This document shows, piece by piece, positions 1 through 9,064 of a DNA stretch of 64,000 nucleotides. The DNA is from JBGAHD01 sp044226395. GTDB taxonomy: Bacteria > Pseudomonadota > Gammaproteobacteria > Xanthomonadales > Ahniellaceae. The DNA lies in NCBI GenBank assembly GCA_044226395.1, contig JBGAHD010000004.1:248001-312000 (forward strand), in the 5' to 3' direction. How positions within the stretch are numbered: the stretch's first letter is position 1; every line of letters begins with the position of its first letter. Below the pieces are notes generated by a model. That model ran no database searches and was not told the origin of the DNA. It saw nothing but the letters and a program-made list of their open reading frames with translations. The translations under genes and the position numbers were made by a program.

Positions 1-1007
1 ACCAGTTCTGCAAGCACGGCCGTGGCGTAGGCGCCGACCCCCAACGAGAAAGACAAGGCGATCGCGCCATCGTCCATGCGACGGCTTTCCGGCGCTTGCA
101 CGCGCAGGCGCGTGGCGCGGCGTTCGGGGCGAAGATCGGCCGCGGCGAGGCCCGCGCAGAGGTCGGCATGCTCGCTGGCGACCGCGTTTTCGAGTTCGGC
201 GACGGCCTCGCGCACGCGCGATTCGCCCGCGCCCCACATTGGTCCGGTCGGGTGAATGTCGAGCGCGTCGAGGCGCGCTTGCAGGGTTTCGCTCAGCGGC
301 TCGGGGCCGAAAATCGAGCCTGTGCCATCGAGCTGGAAGACCTCGCCCAGCAGGGCCTGGCACCACGTGCCTTCGGCCACGCGGCGCGCGAGCACCGCAT
401 TGAAGACGTGCGAACGCGCGGCCGACAACAAGATGCCGCGCTCCGAGCGTTCGACGCGACGGCCGGCGAACATCGCCATCGCCGCCGCGACATTGCCGGC
501 CTCGCGACCGAAACGCTGCTCGCCGAAATAGTTCGGCACGCCAGCGCGCGCGATCGTGGTCAGGCGCGCGGCGAAGGCTTCGGGGTCACCGTCGAATTCG
601 CGCAAGATCAACGCGAAGCGATTGCCACGCAAGGCGCCGCGCGGCAACTTGCGTTGATGCCGCGTGGCCGAGATCACGCGGTACTCCGCGTGCGCGAAGG
701 CCGACCAGTCGGGATCGGCCTTGCCCGGCAGATGCACGGTGAAGTACTGACGCGTCACCGCATGACGATCCTTCAAGCCCGCGAACCCGACGGCCACTGG
801 ACCGACGCCGCAGAAGCGCGCGAGTTGCTTCGCCACCCATTCGGTATTGGCGCCGCGCTTCTCGATGCACAGGAAGGCATGCTCGCCGGTGCCCGAAGGC
901 TCGAAGCCCAGTTGTTCCTCGACGATGAAGTCCTCGGGCTCGCGCCGGATCAGCACCGTGCCCAGCCGGCCGCCCCACGCCGTCGGCAGGTCGCTCGTGG
1001 CGCTCAA
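1..1007 (-). CDS. truD: tRNA pseudouridine(13) synthase TruD, C-terminus beyond window
   Basis: Makes pseudouridine at position 13 of tRNA-Glu and a few other tRNAs in the cytoplasm. The frame is open from 1007 to the left edge, so about 335 codons are visible and the last few are missing. Residues 77-87 read GLKDRHAVTRQ; Asp80 matches the catalytic aspartate of Escherichia coli TruD in number and context. The last visible residues, around GAYATAVLAEL, are typical of the family's C-terminal end. The start is TTG at 1005-1007, giving LSATSDLPTAWGG; it overlaps the ispF stop as TTGA, so translation is probably coupled. The ispD-ispF-truD order is standard in gammaproteobacteria, and surE would be expected next, outside the window. 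Confidence 0.93.
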   Translation of the reverse strand, partial: MSATSDLPTAWGGRLGTVLIRREPEDFIVEEQLGFEPSGTGEHAFLCIEKRGANTEWVAKQLARFCGVGPVAVGFAGLKDRHAVTRQYFTVHLPGKADPDWSAFAHAEYRVISATRHQRKLPRGALRGNRFALILREFDGDPEAFAARLTTIARAGVPNYFGEQRFGREAGNVAAAMAMFAGRRVERSERGILLSAARSHVFNAVLARRVAEGTWCQALLGEVFQLDGTGSIFGPEPLSETLQARLDALDIHPTGPMWGAGESRVREAVAELENAVASEHADLCAGLAAADLRPERRATRLRVQAPESRRMDDGAIALSFSLGVGAYATAVLAEL

Positions 1008-1486
1008 GTGCGCGCCACCAGCAGGACCACGGCCTGCGCCGCCAGACCTTCGCGCCGGCCGATGAAGCCCAGCGCCTCGGTGGTCGTGGCCTTGATACTG
1101 ATCTGCTCGATCGACGCGCCGAGATCCTTGGCGATGTGCGCGCGCATGGTCGCCGCGTGCGTGGCCACGCGCGGCCGTTCGGCGAGCACGGTGATGTCGG
1201 CATTGCCCAGGGCATAACCCTGGCCGCGCATCATCGCGGCGACCTGGCGCAGAAACTCGCGGCTGTCGGCGTCCTTCCACTGCGGGTCGCTCGGCGGAAA
1301 GTGCTTGCCGATATCACCCAGGCACAGCGCGCCCAGGATGGCGTCGCACAGCGCGTGCAGCACCACGTCGCCATCGGAATGCGCTTCGACGCCGTGCTCG
1401 AAAGGAATGCGCACGCCGCCCAACACGATGTGATCGCCCGGCCCGAACGCATGCACGTCGATGCCTTGGCCTATACGAACCGTCAT
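1004..1486 (-). CDS. ispF: 2-C-methyl-D-erythritol 2,4-cyclodiphosphate synthase
   Basis: Fifth enzyme of the MEP pathway to isoprenoids: cyclises 4-diphosphocytidyl-methylerythritol 2-phosphate with release of CMP. It is 160 residues long, normal for the trimeric family. The metal-binding motif IDVHAF lies at residues 9-14, followed by EAHSDGDVVLHAL and DIGKHFPPSDPQWK. The ATG at 1486 is chosen because AGGA lies six bases upstream; a longer in-frame start would add seven residues with no homology. It follows ispD by 49 bp and overlaps truD by four bases. Confidence 0.97.
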   Translation of the reverse strand: MTVRIGQGIDVHAFGPGDHIVLGGVRIPFEHGVEAHSDGDVVLHALCDAILGALCLGDIGKHFPPSDPQWKDADSREFLRQVAAMMRGQGYALGNADITVLAERPRVATHAATMRAHIAKDLGASIEQISIKATTTEALGFIGRREGLAAQAVVLLVART

Positions 1487-1535
1487 GGAGAATCCTTGGA
1501 AAACCAAATCAAAATAGGGAACGCCTGGAGATCGA

Positions 1536-2243
1536 TCAGCGCTGCGCCTGCCGCTGCAGAATCCACTCCGCCAGCGCCAGATCGATGCTCGAGGTAATTT
1601 TCAGATTGTCGTCGTAACCTTCGACGAGCAAGGGCTTTTTGCCCATCTGTTCAAGTGCATTCGCATCATCGGTGGGTGCTGATGCTTTCTGTCCGTTTTC
1701 CAATCGTGTTCGGGCCAGCGCCTCGAGCAGCTCGCCGCGCCGAAACAGCTGCGGCGTGAGTGCTCTCCACAGATGCTCGCGCGGTACCGTGCGCGCGATC
1801 TCTTGGTTCTCTTCCTGCTTCACCGTGTCGCGCACGCGCGTGGCGAGAATCGCGCCGACGGGATGGGTCGTGCCTTGTTCGAGCAGACGGCTCAGGTCTT
1901 CGTGACGCAAGCAGGGACGCGCCGCGTCGTGCACCATCACCCAGTCGCTCGCGCCAACGCTCGTTGGCAACGCGCGCAAACCCGCGAGTACCGAGTCGGC
2001 GCGTTCGGCGCCGCCGATCGTGGTCGCCACCGGCACATTCTCGATGCGCTCGATGCCCGGCCACCAAGGATCGTCGGACGCCAGCACCACCATCAAGCCC
2101 GCGACGCGCGGATGACTGGCCAGACGCTCGAGCGTGCGCACGATCAGCGGTCGCCCCGCGAGATCGTGATATTGCTTGGGCTTGGCCGCGCCGAATCGCC
2201 GCCCCGCGCCCGCGGCCGGCACCACGCACCAGTACTTGTCCAT
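1536..2243 (-). CDS. ispD: 2-C-methyl-D-erythritol 4-phosphate cytidylyltransferase
   Basis: Third enzyme of the MEP pathway: joins CTP and 2-C-methyl-D-erythritol 4-phosphate to give 4-diphosphocytidyl-methylerythritol. The 235-residue product has the nucleotidyltransferase signature PAAGAGRRFGAAKPKQ at residues 9-24, the substrate motif VMVHDAARPC near residue 110 and DDANALEQMG near 195. It sits between ftsB and ispF in the usual gammaproteobacterial order. The Shine-Dalgarno sequence before the ATG is weak, which suggests dependence on the upstream cistron. Confidence 0.97.
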   Translation of the reverse strand: MDKYWCVVPAAGAGRRFGAAKPKQYHDLAGRPLIVRTLERLASHPRVAGLMVVLASDDPWWPGIERIENVPVATTIGGAERADSVLAGLRALPTSVGASDWVMVHDAARPCLRHEDLSRLLEQGTTHPVGAILATRVRDTVKQEENQEIARTVPREHLWRALTPQLFRRGELLEALARTRLENGQKASAPTDDANALEQMGKKPLLVEGYDDNLKITSSIDLALAEWILQRQAQR

Positions 2244-2317
2244 GACTTGGCGAACACGCCGTCCTTTATTCGGGGGGCGGTGAGTCTAGCGGCCCCACGC
2301 GCGCGCGGCGATGCTGC

Positions 2318-2656
2318 TCAGGGCGTGCCGCCGGGCGGCGCCTGGGCGGGGTCGGTGGCTTGCGGCTCGACGACTTGATAGAAGACCTCGCCGGGCTTGG
2401 TCATGCCCAGCTCCGAGCGCGCGCGTTCTTCGACCGCCTCGGAGCCGGTCTTGAGATCCTCGACGTCGGCCGCGAGCGCCGCGTTGCGGCGCTTGAGCTG
2501 TTCGTTTTCCTCGGCCTGACGGGCGACGCGATTCTCGAGCCGCCACACATCGGGCATGCCGCCCGTGCCTGTCCACAGCCGCAGTTGCAGCAAGGCGATC
2601 GCGAGCAGCAGGGCCAGCGCCAGCCAACGCAACCACGTGGCCGCGGACTTGCTCAC
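2318..2656 (-). CDS. ftsB: cell division protein FtsB
   Basis: Small bitopic inner-membrane protein that joins FtsL and FtsQ at the division septum. The 112-residue product starts with a short cytoplasmic end, has one membrane helix at about residues 8-27 (rich in Leu and Ala), then a coiled coil at about 40-75 (ENRVARQAEENEQLKRRNA) and the family motif ARSELGMTKPGEVFYQVV. GTG at 2656 is preferred over a TTG 18 codons upstream, because the longer form would run into the end of eno. The gene begins 7 bp after the eno stop, as in Xanthomonas and relatives. Confidence 0.92.
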   Translation of the reverse strand: MSKSAATWLRWLALALLLAIALLQLRLWTGTGGMPDVWRLENRVARQAEENEQLKRRNAALAADVEDLKTGSEAVEERARSELGMTKPGEVFYQVVEPQATDPAQAPPGGTP

Positions 2657-2663
2657 GGGTCGA

Positions 2664-3959
2664 TCAGGCGCCGAATCCGGGCAGATTCGCGAAGGCCGCG
2701 CGCCCGGCAAAGGTCGCGCCGGCGCCCAGCGCTTCTTCGATGCGCAGCAGCTGGTTGTACTTGGCCACGCGATCGGTGCGGCACAGCGAACCGGTCTTGA
2801 TCTGAGTCGCGGCGGTCGACACCGACAGATCGGCGATGGTCGTGTCCTCGGTCTCGCCCGAACGATGCGAGATCACCGAGGCGTAGCGATGCTTCTCGGC
2901 CAGGGCCACGGCATCGAGCGTCTCCGACAGCGTGCCGATCTGGTTGACCTTGATCAGGATGGCATTGGCGATGTGCTTGTCGATGCCTTCCTGCAGGATC
3001 GCCGGGTTGGTCACGAACAAATCGTCGCCGACCAATTGCACGCGCGTGCGCAGGTGATCGGTGAGCACCTTCCAGCCGTGCCAATCGTCTTCGGCCATGC
3101 CGTCCTCGATGCTCAGGATCGGATAGCTCGCGCTCCACTGCGCCAGGAATTCGGCGAACTGCTCCGAGCTGAGCTTCTTGCCCTCGCCCGTGAGGTGATA
3201 GCGGCCGTCCTTGTAAAACTCGGACGCGGCGCAATCGAGGCCCAGCCACACGTCCTCGCCCGCCTTGTAGCCGGCCTTGCCGATGGCTTCGAGAATGGTC
3301 TCGATCGCTTCCTCGTTGGACTTCAGATCCGGCGCGAAACCGCCTTCATCGCCGACCGCCGTGGCCAGGCCACGCGACTTCAGCACGGCCTTGAGCGCGT
3401 GGAAGATCTCGGTGCCGGCGCGCAGCGCCTCGCTGAAACTGGGCAGGCCCACGGGCAGGACCATGAACTCCTGCAGGTCGACATTGTTGTCGGCATGCGC
3501 GCCGCCGTTGATGATGTTCATCATCGGCACCGGCAAACGCGGCGCGCGCGCGCCGGCGATGTGACGCCACAGCGGCAGCTGCTTGCTGGCCGCCACGGCA
3601 TGCGCGTTGGCCAGCGACACGGCCAGCAGCGCGTTGGCGCCGAGCTTGCCCTTGTTGGGCGTGCCATCGAGCGCGATCAGCTTGTTGTCCAGGCCGCGCT
3701 GGTCATTGGCGTCGAACCCCTTGAGCGCTTGCGCGATCGTGGTGTTGACGTTGGCCACGGCTTTTTTCACGCCCTTGCCGAGATAGCGCGTCTTGTCGCC
3801 ATCGCGCAGTTCCACCGCCTCGCGCGAACCGGTCGAAGCGCCCGAGGGCACGGCCGCGCGGCCCATCTGACCGCTGGCGAGCACGACTTCGGCCTCGAGG
3901 GTGGGGTTGCCGCGCGAATCGAGAATCTCGCGGGCATGGATCGACTGAATGGCGGACAC
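2664..3959 (-). CDS. eno: enolase
   Basis: Converts 2-phosphoglycerate to phosphoenolpyruvate in glycolysis and gluconeogenesis. The 431-residue length is typical. Visible signatures are HAREILDSRGNPTLE at the N-terminus, GASTGSREA in the mobile loop, the Mg-binding SIEDGMAEDDW, and the C-terminal block LIKVNQIGTLSET followed by SHRSGETEDTTIADL. The start is GTG at 3957-3959, nine bases after AGGAG. It lies between kdsA (150 bp upstream) and ftsB (7 bp downstream) on the same strand. Confidence 0.98.
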   Translation of the reverse strand: MSAIQSIHAREILDSRGNPTLEAEVVLASGQMGRAAVPSGASTGSREAVELRDGDKTRYLGKGVKKAVANVNTTIAQALKGFDANDQRGLDNKLIALDGTPNKGKLGANALLAVSLANAHAVAASKQLPLWRHIAGARAPRLPVPMMNIINGGAHADNNVDLQEFMVLPVGLPSFSEALRAGTEIFHALKAVLKSRGLATAVGDEGGFAPDLKSNEEAIETILEAIGKAGYKAGEDVWLGLDCAASEFYKDGRYHLTGEGKKLSSEQFAEFLAQWSASYPILSIEDGMAEDDWHGWKVLTDHLRTRVQLVGDDLFVTNPAILQEGIDKHIANAILIKVNQIGTLSETLDAVALAEKHRYASVISHRSGETEDTTIADLSVSTAATQIKTGSLCRTDRVAKYNQLLRIEEALGAGATFAGRAAFANLPGFGA

Positions 3960-4109
3960 GCTCGGCTACTCCTTGAGAAAAGATTTTGTTCTTGAACCGA
4001 CGCTCAATCGCGTCGGGGCGAGGTCGTCACCCGACCCGCGCCAGCGAAGGCATCAAACACAGTCAACATCGACCACAACCAGGCACGCAACATCACGATA
4101 ACTTCTCCA

Positions 4110-4919
4110 CTACGACTTGCTGACCCGATCAAGGGCGATCAGGGTCTTCAACAAAGGTTCCATCTGGCCCAGGGGCCAGGCATTGGGGCCGTCGGACAAG
4201 GCCTTGTCCGGATCGGGATGGGTTTCCATGAACACACCGGACACGCCCACCGCCACCGCCGCGCGCGACAGCGCCGGCACGAACTCGCGCTGGCCGCCGG
4301 ACTTGTCGCCCTGGCCGCCGGGCAATTGCACGGAATGCGTGGCGTCGAACACCACGGGGCAACCCGTGTCGCGCATCACCACCAGGGAGCGCATGTCCGA
4401 GACCAGATTGTTGTAGCCGAAGCTCGCGCCGCGCTCGCAGACCATGATCTGCTCGTTGCCCACCGCGCGCGCCTTCTCGGCCACGTTCTTCATTTCCCAG
4501 GGCGACAGGAACTGGCCCTTCTTGATGTTCACCGGCTTCATCGTGCGCGCGACGTTCTGGATGAAGTCGGTTTGGCGACACAAAAACGCCGGCGTCTGCA
4601 GCACATCGACCACGGCCGCGACTTCGTCCATCGGCGTGTACTCGTGCACGTCGGTGAGCACGGGCACGCCGATCTGACGCTTGACCTCGGCGAGAATGCG
4701 CAAGCCTTCTTCCAGGCCCGGACCCCGAAAACTCTTGGCCGAAGACCGATTGGCCTTATCGAAGCTCGACTTGAAGATGAAGTTCACGCCCAGGCGCGAC
4801 GTGATCTCCTTGAGCTGGCCGGCCACGTCGAGCTGCAACTGCTCGGACTCGACCACGCAAGGCCCGGCGATCAAAAAGAACGGCTGCTCCGGGCCGATTT
4901 CGAAACCACACAGCTTCAT
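4110..4919 (-). CDS. kdsA: 3-deoxy-8-phosphooctulonate (KDO-8-P) synthase
   Basis: Condenses phosphoenolpyruvate with D-arabinose 5-phosphate to form KDO-8-phosphate, the precursor of the inner core sugar of lipopolysaccharide. The product has 269 residues. Family motifs are IAGPCVVES near the N-terminus, FKSSFDKANRSS (PEP site), DVHEYTPMDEVA, CERGASFGYNNLVSDMRSL and FDATHSVQLPGG. Its presence implies a Gram-negative LPS-bearing organism. ATG at 4919 has GGAG seven bases upstream and follows the pyrG stop by 31 bp, so it is probably co-transcribed with pyrG. Confidence 0.98.
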   Translation of the reverse strand: MKLCGFEIGPEQPFFLIAGPCVVESEQLQLDVAGQLKEITSRLGVNFIFKSSFDKANRSSAKSFRGPGLEEGLRILAEVKRQIGVPVLTDVHEYTPMDEVAAVVDVLQTPAFLCRQTDFIQNVARTMKPVNIKKGQFLSPWEMKNVAEKARAVGNEQIMVCERGASFGYNNLVSDMRSLVVMRDTGCPVVFDATHSVQLPGGQGDKSGGQREFVPALSRAAVAVGVSGVFMETHPDPDKALSDGPNAWPLGQMEPLLKTLIALDRVSKS

Positions 4920-4950
4920 GCGCGAACTCCGCGCGCGAACATCGCCTCGC

Positions 4951-6609
<1,659 letters not shown>

Positions 6610-6642
6610 GCGGGAGCCCCTTGGGGCTGTTGCGAAGTTCGA

Positions 6643-6671
6643 ATTGTAGCGGATCGTCCGTCGGGCCGGAA
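6643..6671 (-). promoter_or_regulatory. candidate sigma-70 promoter of pyrG
   Basis: On the minus strand TTCCGG (6671-6666) and TACAAT (6648-6643) are separated by 17 bases. The -10 box is strong and the -35 box weaker. It lies 33 bases before the pyrG start codon, in the divergent gap between pyrG and parE. No matching promoter for parE was identified by eye. Confidence 0.45.
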
Positions 6672-6843
6672 TGCGCTGCACTGCGTCATGACGGTCCGCC
6701 GGGCCACGATCCGCGCCGAGTCGGCTGGATTTTCCCCTCGCCGATCAAGGACAAAGCCCCGGTAGACGAAATCGCGGTCTTGATCCGCGCCGCGCGAGCC
6801 GCCATCCTCCGCCGGCTTTCACCGAAGTCGAGTTTCGCTGTCG

Positions 6844-8733
6844 ATGACCAGTCGCTATAACGCCGCCGATATCGAAGTCCTGTCCGGCCTGGACCCCGTC
6901 AAGCGCCGTCCGGGCATGTACACGGACACCACGCGCCCCAATCACCTGGCTCAGGAAGTCATCGACAACTCGGTTGACGAGGCCCTGGCCGGTCACGCGC
7001 GCACGCTCGAGGTGACGCTGTACAACGACGGCTCGGTCGAGGTCACCGACGACGGCCGCGGCATGCCGGTCGACATCCATCCCGAGGAGAAGATTCCCGG
7101 CGTGGAACTGATCCTCACGCGCCTGCACGCGGGCGGCAAGTTCTCCAACAAGAACTATCAATTCTCCGGCGGTCTGCATGGCGTCGGCGTGTCGGTGGTC
7201 AATGCCCTGTCGAGCAAGGTCGAAGTGACCGTGCGGCGCGAGGGCAATGTCTATCGCATGGACTTCAAGGACGGCGATCGCGCCACGCCGCTCAAGACCG
7301 TCGGCACCGTGCCCAAGAAGCAGACCGGCACGACCGTGCGCTTCTGGGCCGATCCGAAGTATTTCGATTCGCCCAAGATCTCGCTGCCCAAGCTCAAGCA
7401 CGTGCTGCGCGCCAAGGCCGTGCTCTGTCCGGGCCTGACCGTGAAGTTGTTCGACGAGGCCAGCGGCGAACGCGCCGAGTGGTTCTACGAGGACGGTCTG
7501 CGCGATTACTTGAAGTCGATGATCGGCGCGCAGGAAATCCTGCCGCCCGAGATCTGGACCACCGCGCTGAAGCGCGAGCACGAGGCCGTCGACGTCGCGC
7601 TGATCTGGTTGCCCGAAGGCGAACTGGTCCAGGAAAGTTACGTCAATCTGATTCCCACGCCGCAGCACGGCACCCACGTCAATGGCCTGCGCTCGGGCAT
7701 CACCGAGGCCGTGCGCGAGTTCTGCGACATCCGCAATCTGTTGCCGCGCGGCTTGAAGCTGGCGCCGGAAGACATCTGCGATCGCCTGTGCTTCGTGCTC
7801 AGTTCCAAGCTGTCCGATCCGCAATTCTCGGGGCAGACGAAGGAACGCTTGTCCTCGCGCACCGCGGCCGCGTTCACCGAGAACGCCACGCACGATGCCT
7901 TCAGTCTGTGGTTGAACCAGCACACCGATTTGGGCGAGCGCATCGCGCAGCTCGCGATCGAGCGCGCGCAGGTGCGGCTCAAGCAAGAAAAAGTGGTGGT
8001 GCGCAAGAAGATCACCACCGGGCCCGCGCTGCCGGGCAAGCTCGCCGACTGCACGAGCCAGGATCTGACGCGCACGGAGTTGTTCCTGGTCGAAGGCGAT
8101 TCCGCCGGCGGCTCGGCCAAGCAAGCGCGCGACAAAACCTTCCAGGCGATCCTGCCGTTGCGCGGCAAGATCCTCAATACGTGGGAAGTGGAATCGAGCG
8201 GCGTGCTTGCCTCCAACGAAGTGCATGATCTGGCCGTGGCGATCGGTTGCGATCCGGGCTCGTCGAACATCGACGGTCTGCGCTATGGCAAGGTGATCAT
8301 CCTCGCCGATGCCGACTCCGATGGTCTGCACATCGCCACGTTGTTGTCGGCGCTGTTCGTGAAGCACTTCCCCACGCTCGTGCGCGCGGGTCACGTGTTC
8401 GTGGCCATGCCGCCGCTGTTTCGCGTCGACGTGGGCAAGCAGGTGTTCTATTGCCTGGACGAGGAAGAAAAGCGCCTGCTGCTCGAGCGAATTACGCGCG
8501 AGAAGATCAAGGGCGCGGTCTCGACCACGCGCTTCAAGGGCCTGGGCGAGATGAACCCGGGACAATTGCGCGAATCGACCATCCACCCCGACACGCGCCG
8601 TCTCGTGCAGTTACAGGTCGACGAGGGCGATGGCACGGGCGAGCTGATGGACATGCTGCTGGCCAAGAAGCGCGCCAGCGACCGCAAGGAATGGCTGGAG
8701 AACAAGGGCGATCTCGCCCAACTCGACGCCTGA
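6844..8733 (+). CDS. parE: DNA topoisomerase IV subunit B
   Basis: ATPase subunit of topoisomerase IV, which decatenates daughter chromosomes together with ParC. The 629-residue length fits ParE rather than GyrB (about 800). The GHKL ATPase motifs are DNSVDEALAG (about 47-56), DDGRGMP and GGLHGVGVSVVNALS; the ATP-contacting loop is GQTKERLSSR. The TOPRIM region shows EGDSAGGSAKQARD (about 416) and DADSDGLHIATLL. The Shine-Dalgarno sequence before ATG 6844 is weak. The gene is divergent from pyrG and is followed by a 331-bp gap. Confidence 0.96.
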   Translation: MTSRYNAADIEVLSGLDPVKRRPGMYTDTTRPNHLAQEVIDNSVDEALAGHARTLEVTLYNDGSVEVTDDGRGMPVDIHPEEKIPGVELILTRLHAGGKFSNKNYQFSGGLHGVGVSVVNALSSKVEVTVRREGNVYRMDFKDGDRATPLKTVGTVPKKQTGTTVRFWADPKYFDSPKISLPKLKHVLRAKAVLCPGLTVKLFDEASGERAEWFYEDGLRDYLKSMIGAQEILPPEIWTTALKREHEAVDVALIWLPEGELVQESYVNLIPTPQHGTHVNGLRSGITEAVREFCDIRNLLPRGLKLAPEDICDRLCFVLSSKLSDPQFSGQTKERLSSRTAAAFTENATHDAFSLWLNQHTDLGERIAQLAIERAQVRLKQEKVVVRKKITTGPALPGKLADCTSQDLTRTELFLVEGDSAGGSAKQARDKTFQAILPLRGKILNTWEVESSGVLASNEVHDLAVAIGCDPGSSNIDGLRYGKVIILADADSDGLHIATLLSALFVKHFPTLVRAGHVFVAMPPLFRVDVGKQVFYCLDEEEKRLLLERITREKIKGAVSTTRFKGLGEMNPGQLRESTIHPDTRRLVQLQVDEGDGTGELMDMLLAKKRASDRKEWLENKGDLAQLDA

Positions 8734-9064
8734 ACGCGAGCGCCGACCCGAAGCAGCGGCGCTGTTGACCTCGACCGACCCGCTCGCGCCCTTGCAAATC
8801 AAGGGATTCCGAATTCCGGGACGAACCGCCGCCGCCACGGGCCGGGGCTCGTCCGGCGGCCCGCGCGCAATTGTAAAACTTCTGCTTGTGAGCGGGGCCG
8901 ACCCTCAGTAGAGTCAATGAGCCGTCACCAGCGACCGACGGCAGTACACGCGACTTTGAACATGACCCGGCGGTGGGAGTCGTCGGTTCATGGGGTCGGT
9001 TTCGACCCAGTCGCGCGCACTCGACGCTGCAATGACAGCGACCATAATTTCCTGGGGGTACACC
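8734..9064 (+). other. intergenic region with candidate promoter
   Basis: This gap separates parE from the surface protein gene. Just after parE there is a GC-rich stretch with a GGACGA/TCGTCC inverted repeat but no T-run, so it is not a convincing terminator. A possible promoter is TTGTGA (8886-8891) and TAGAGT (8909-8914) with a 17-base spacer, which would leave a 5' leader of roughly 145 bases. A good ribosome site, GGGGGT, precedes the start codon at 9065. I see no further gene. Confidence 0.4.

Noticed and set aside
2556..3995. Long open frame on the plus strand opposite eno
   Set aside because: Antisense shadow of a GC-rich gene; composition is Arg/His/Gly-rich and the other strand is clearly enolase.
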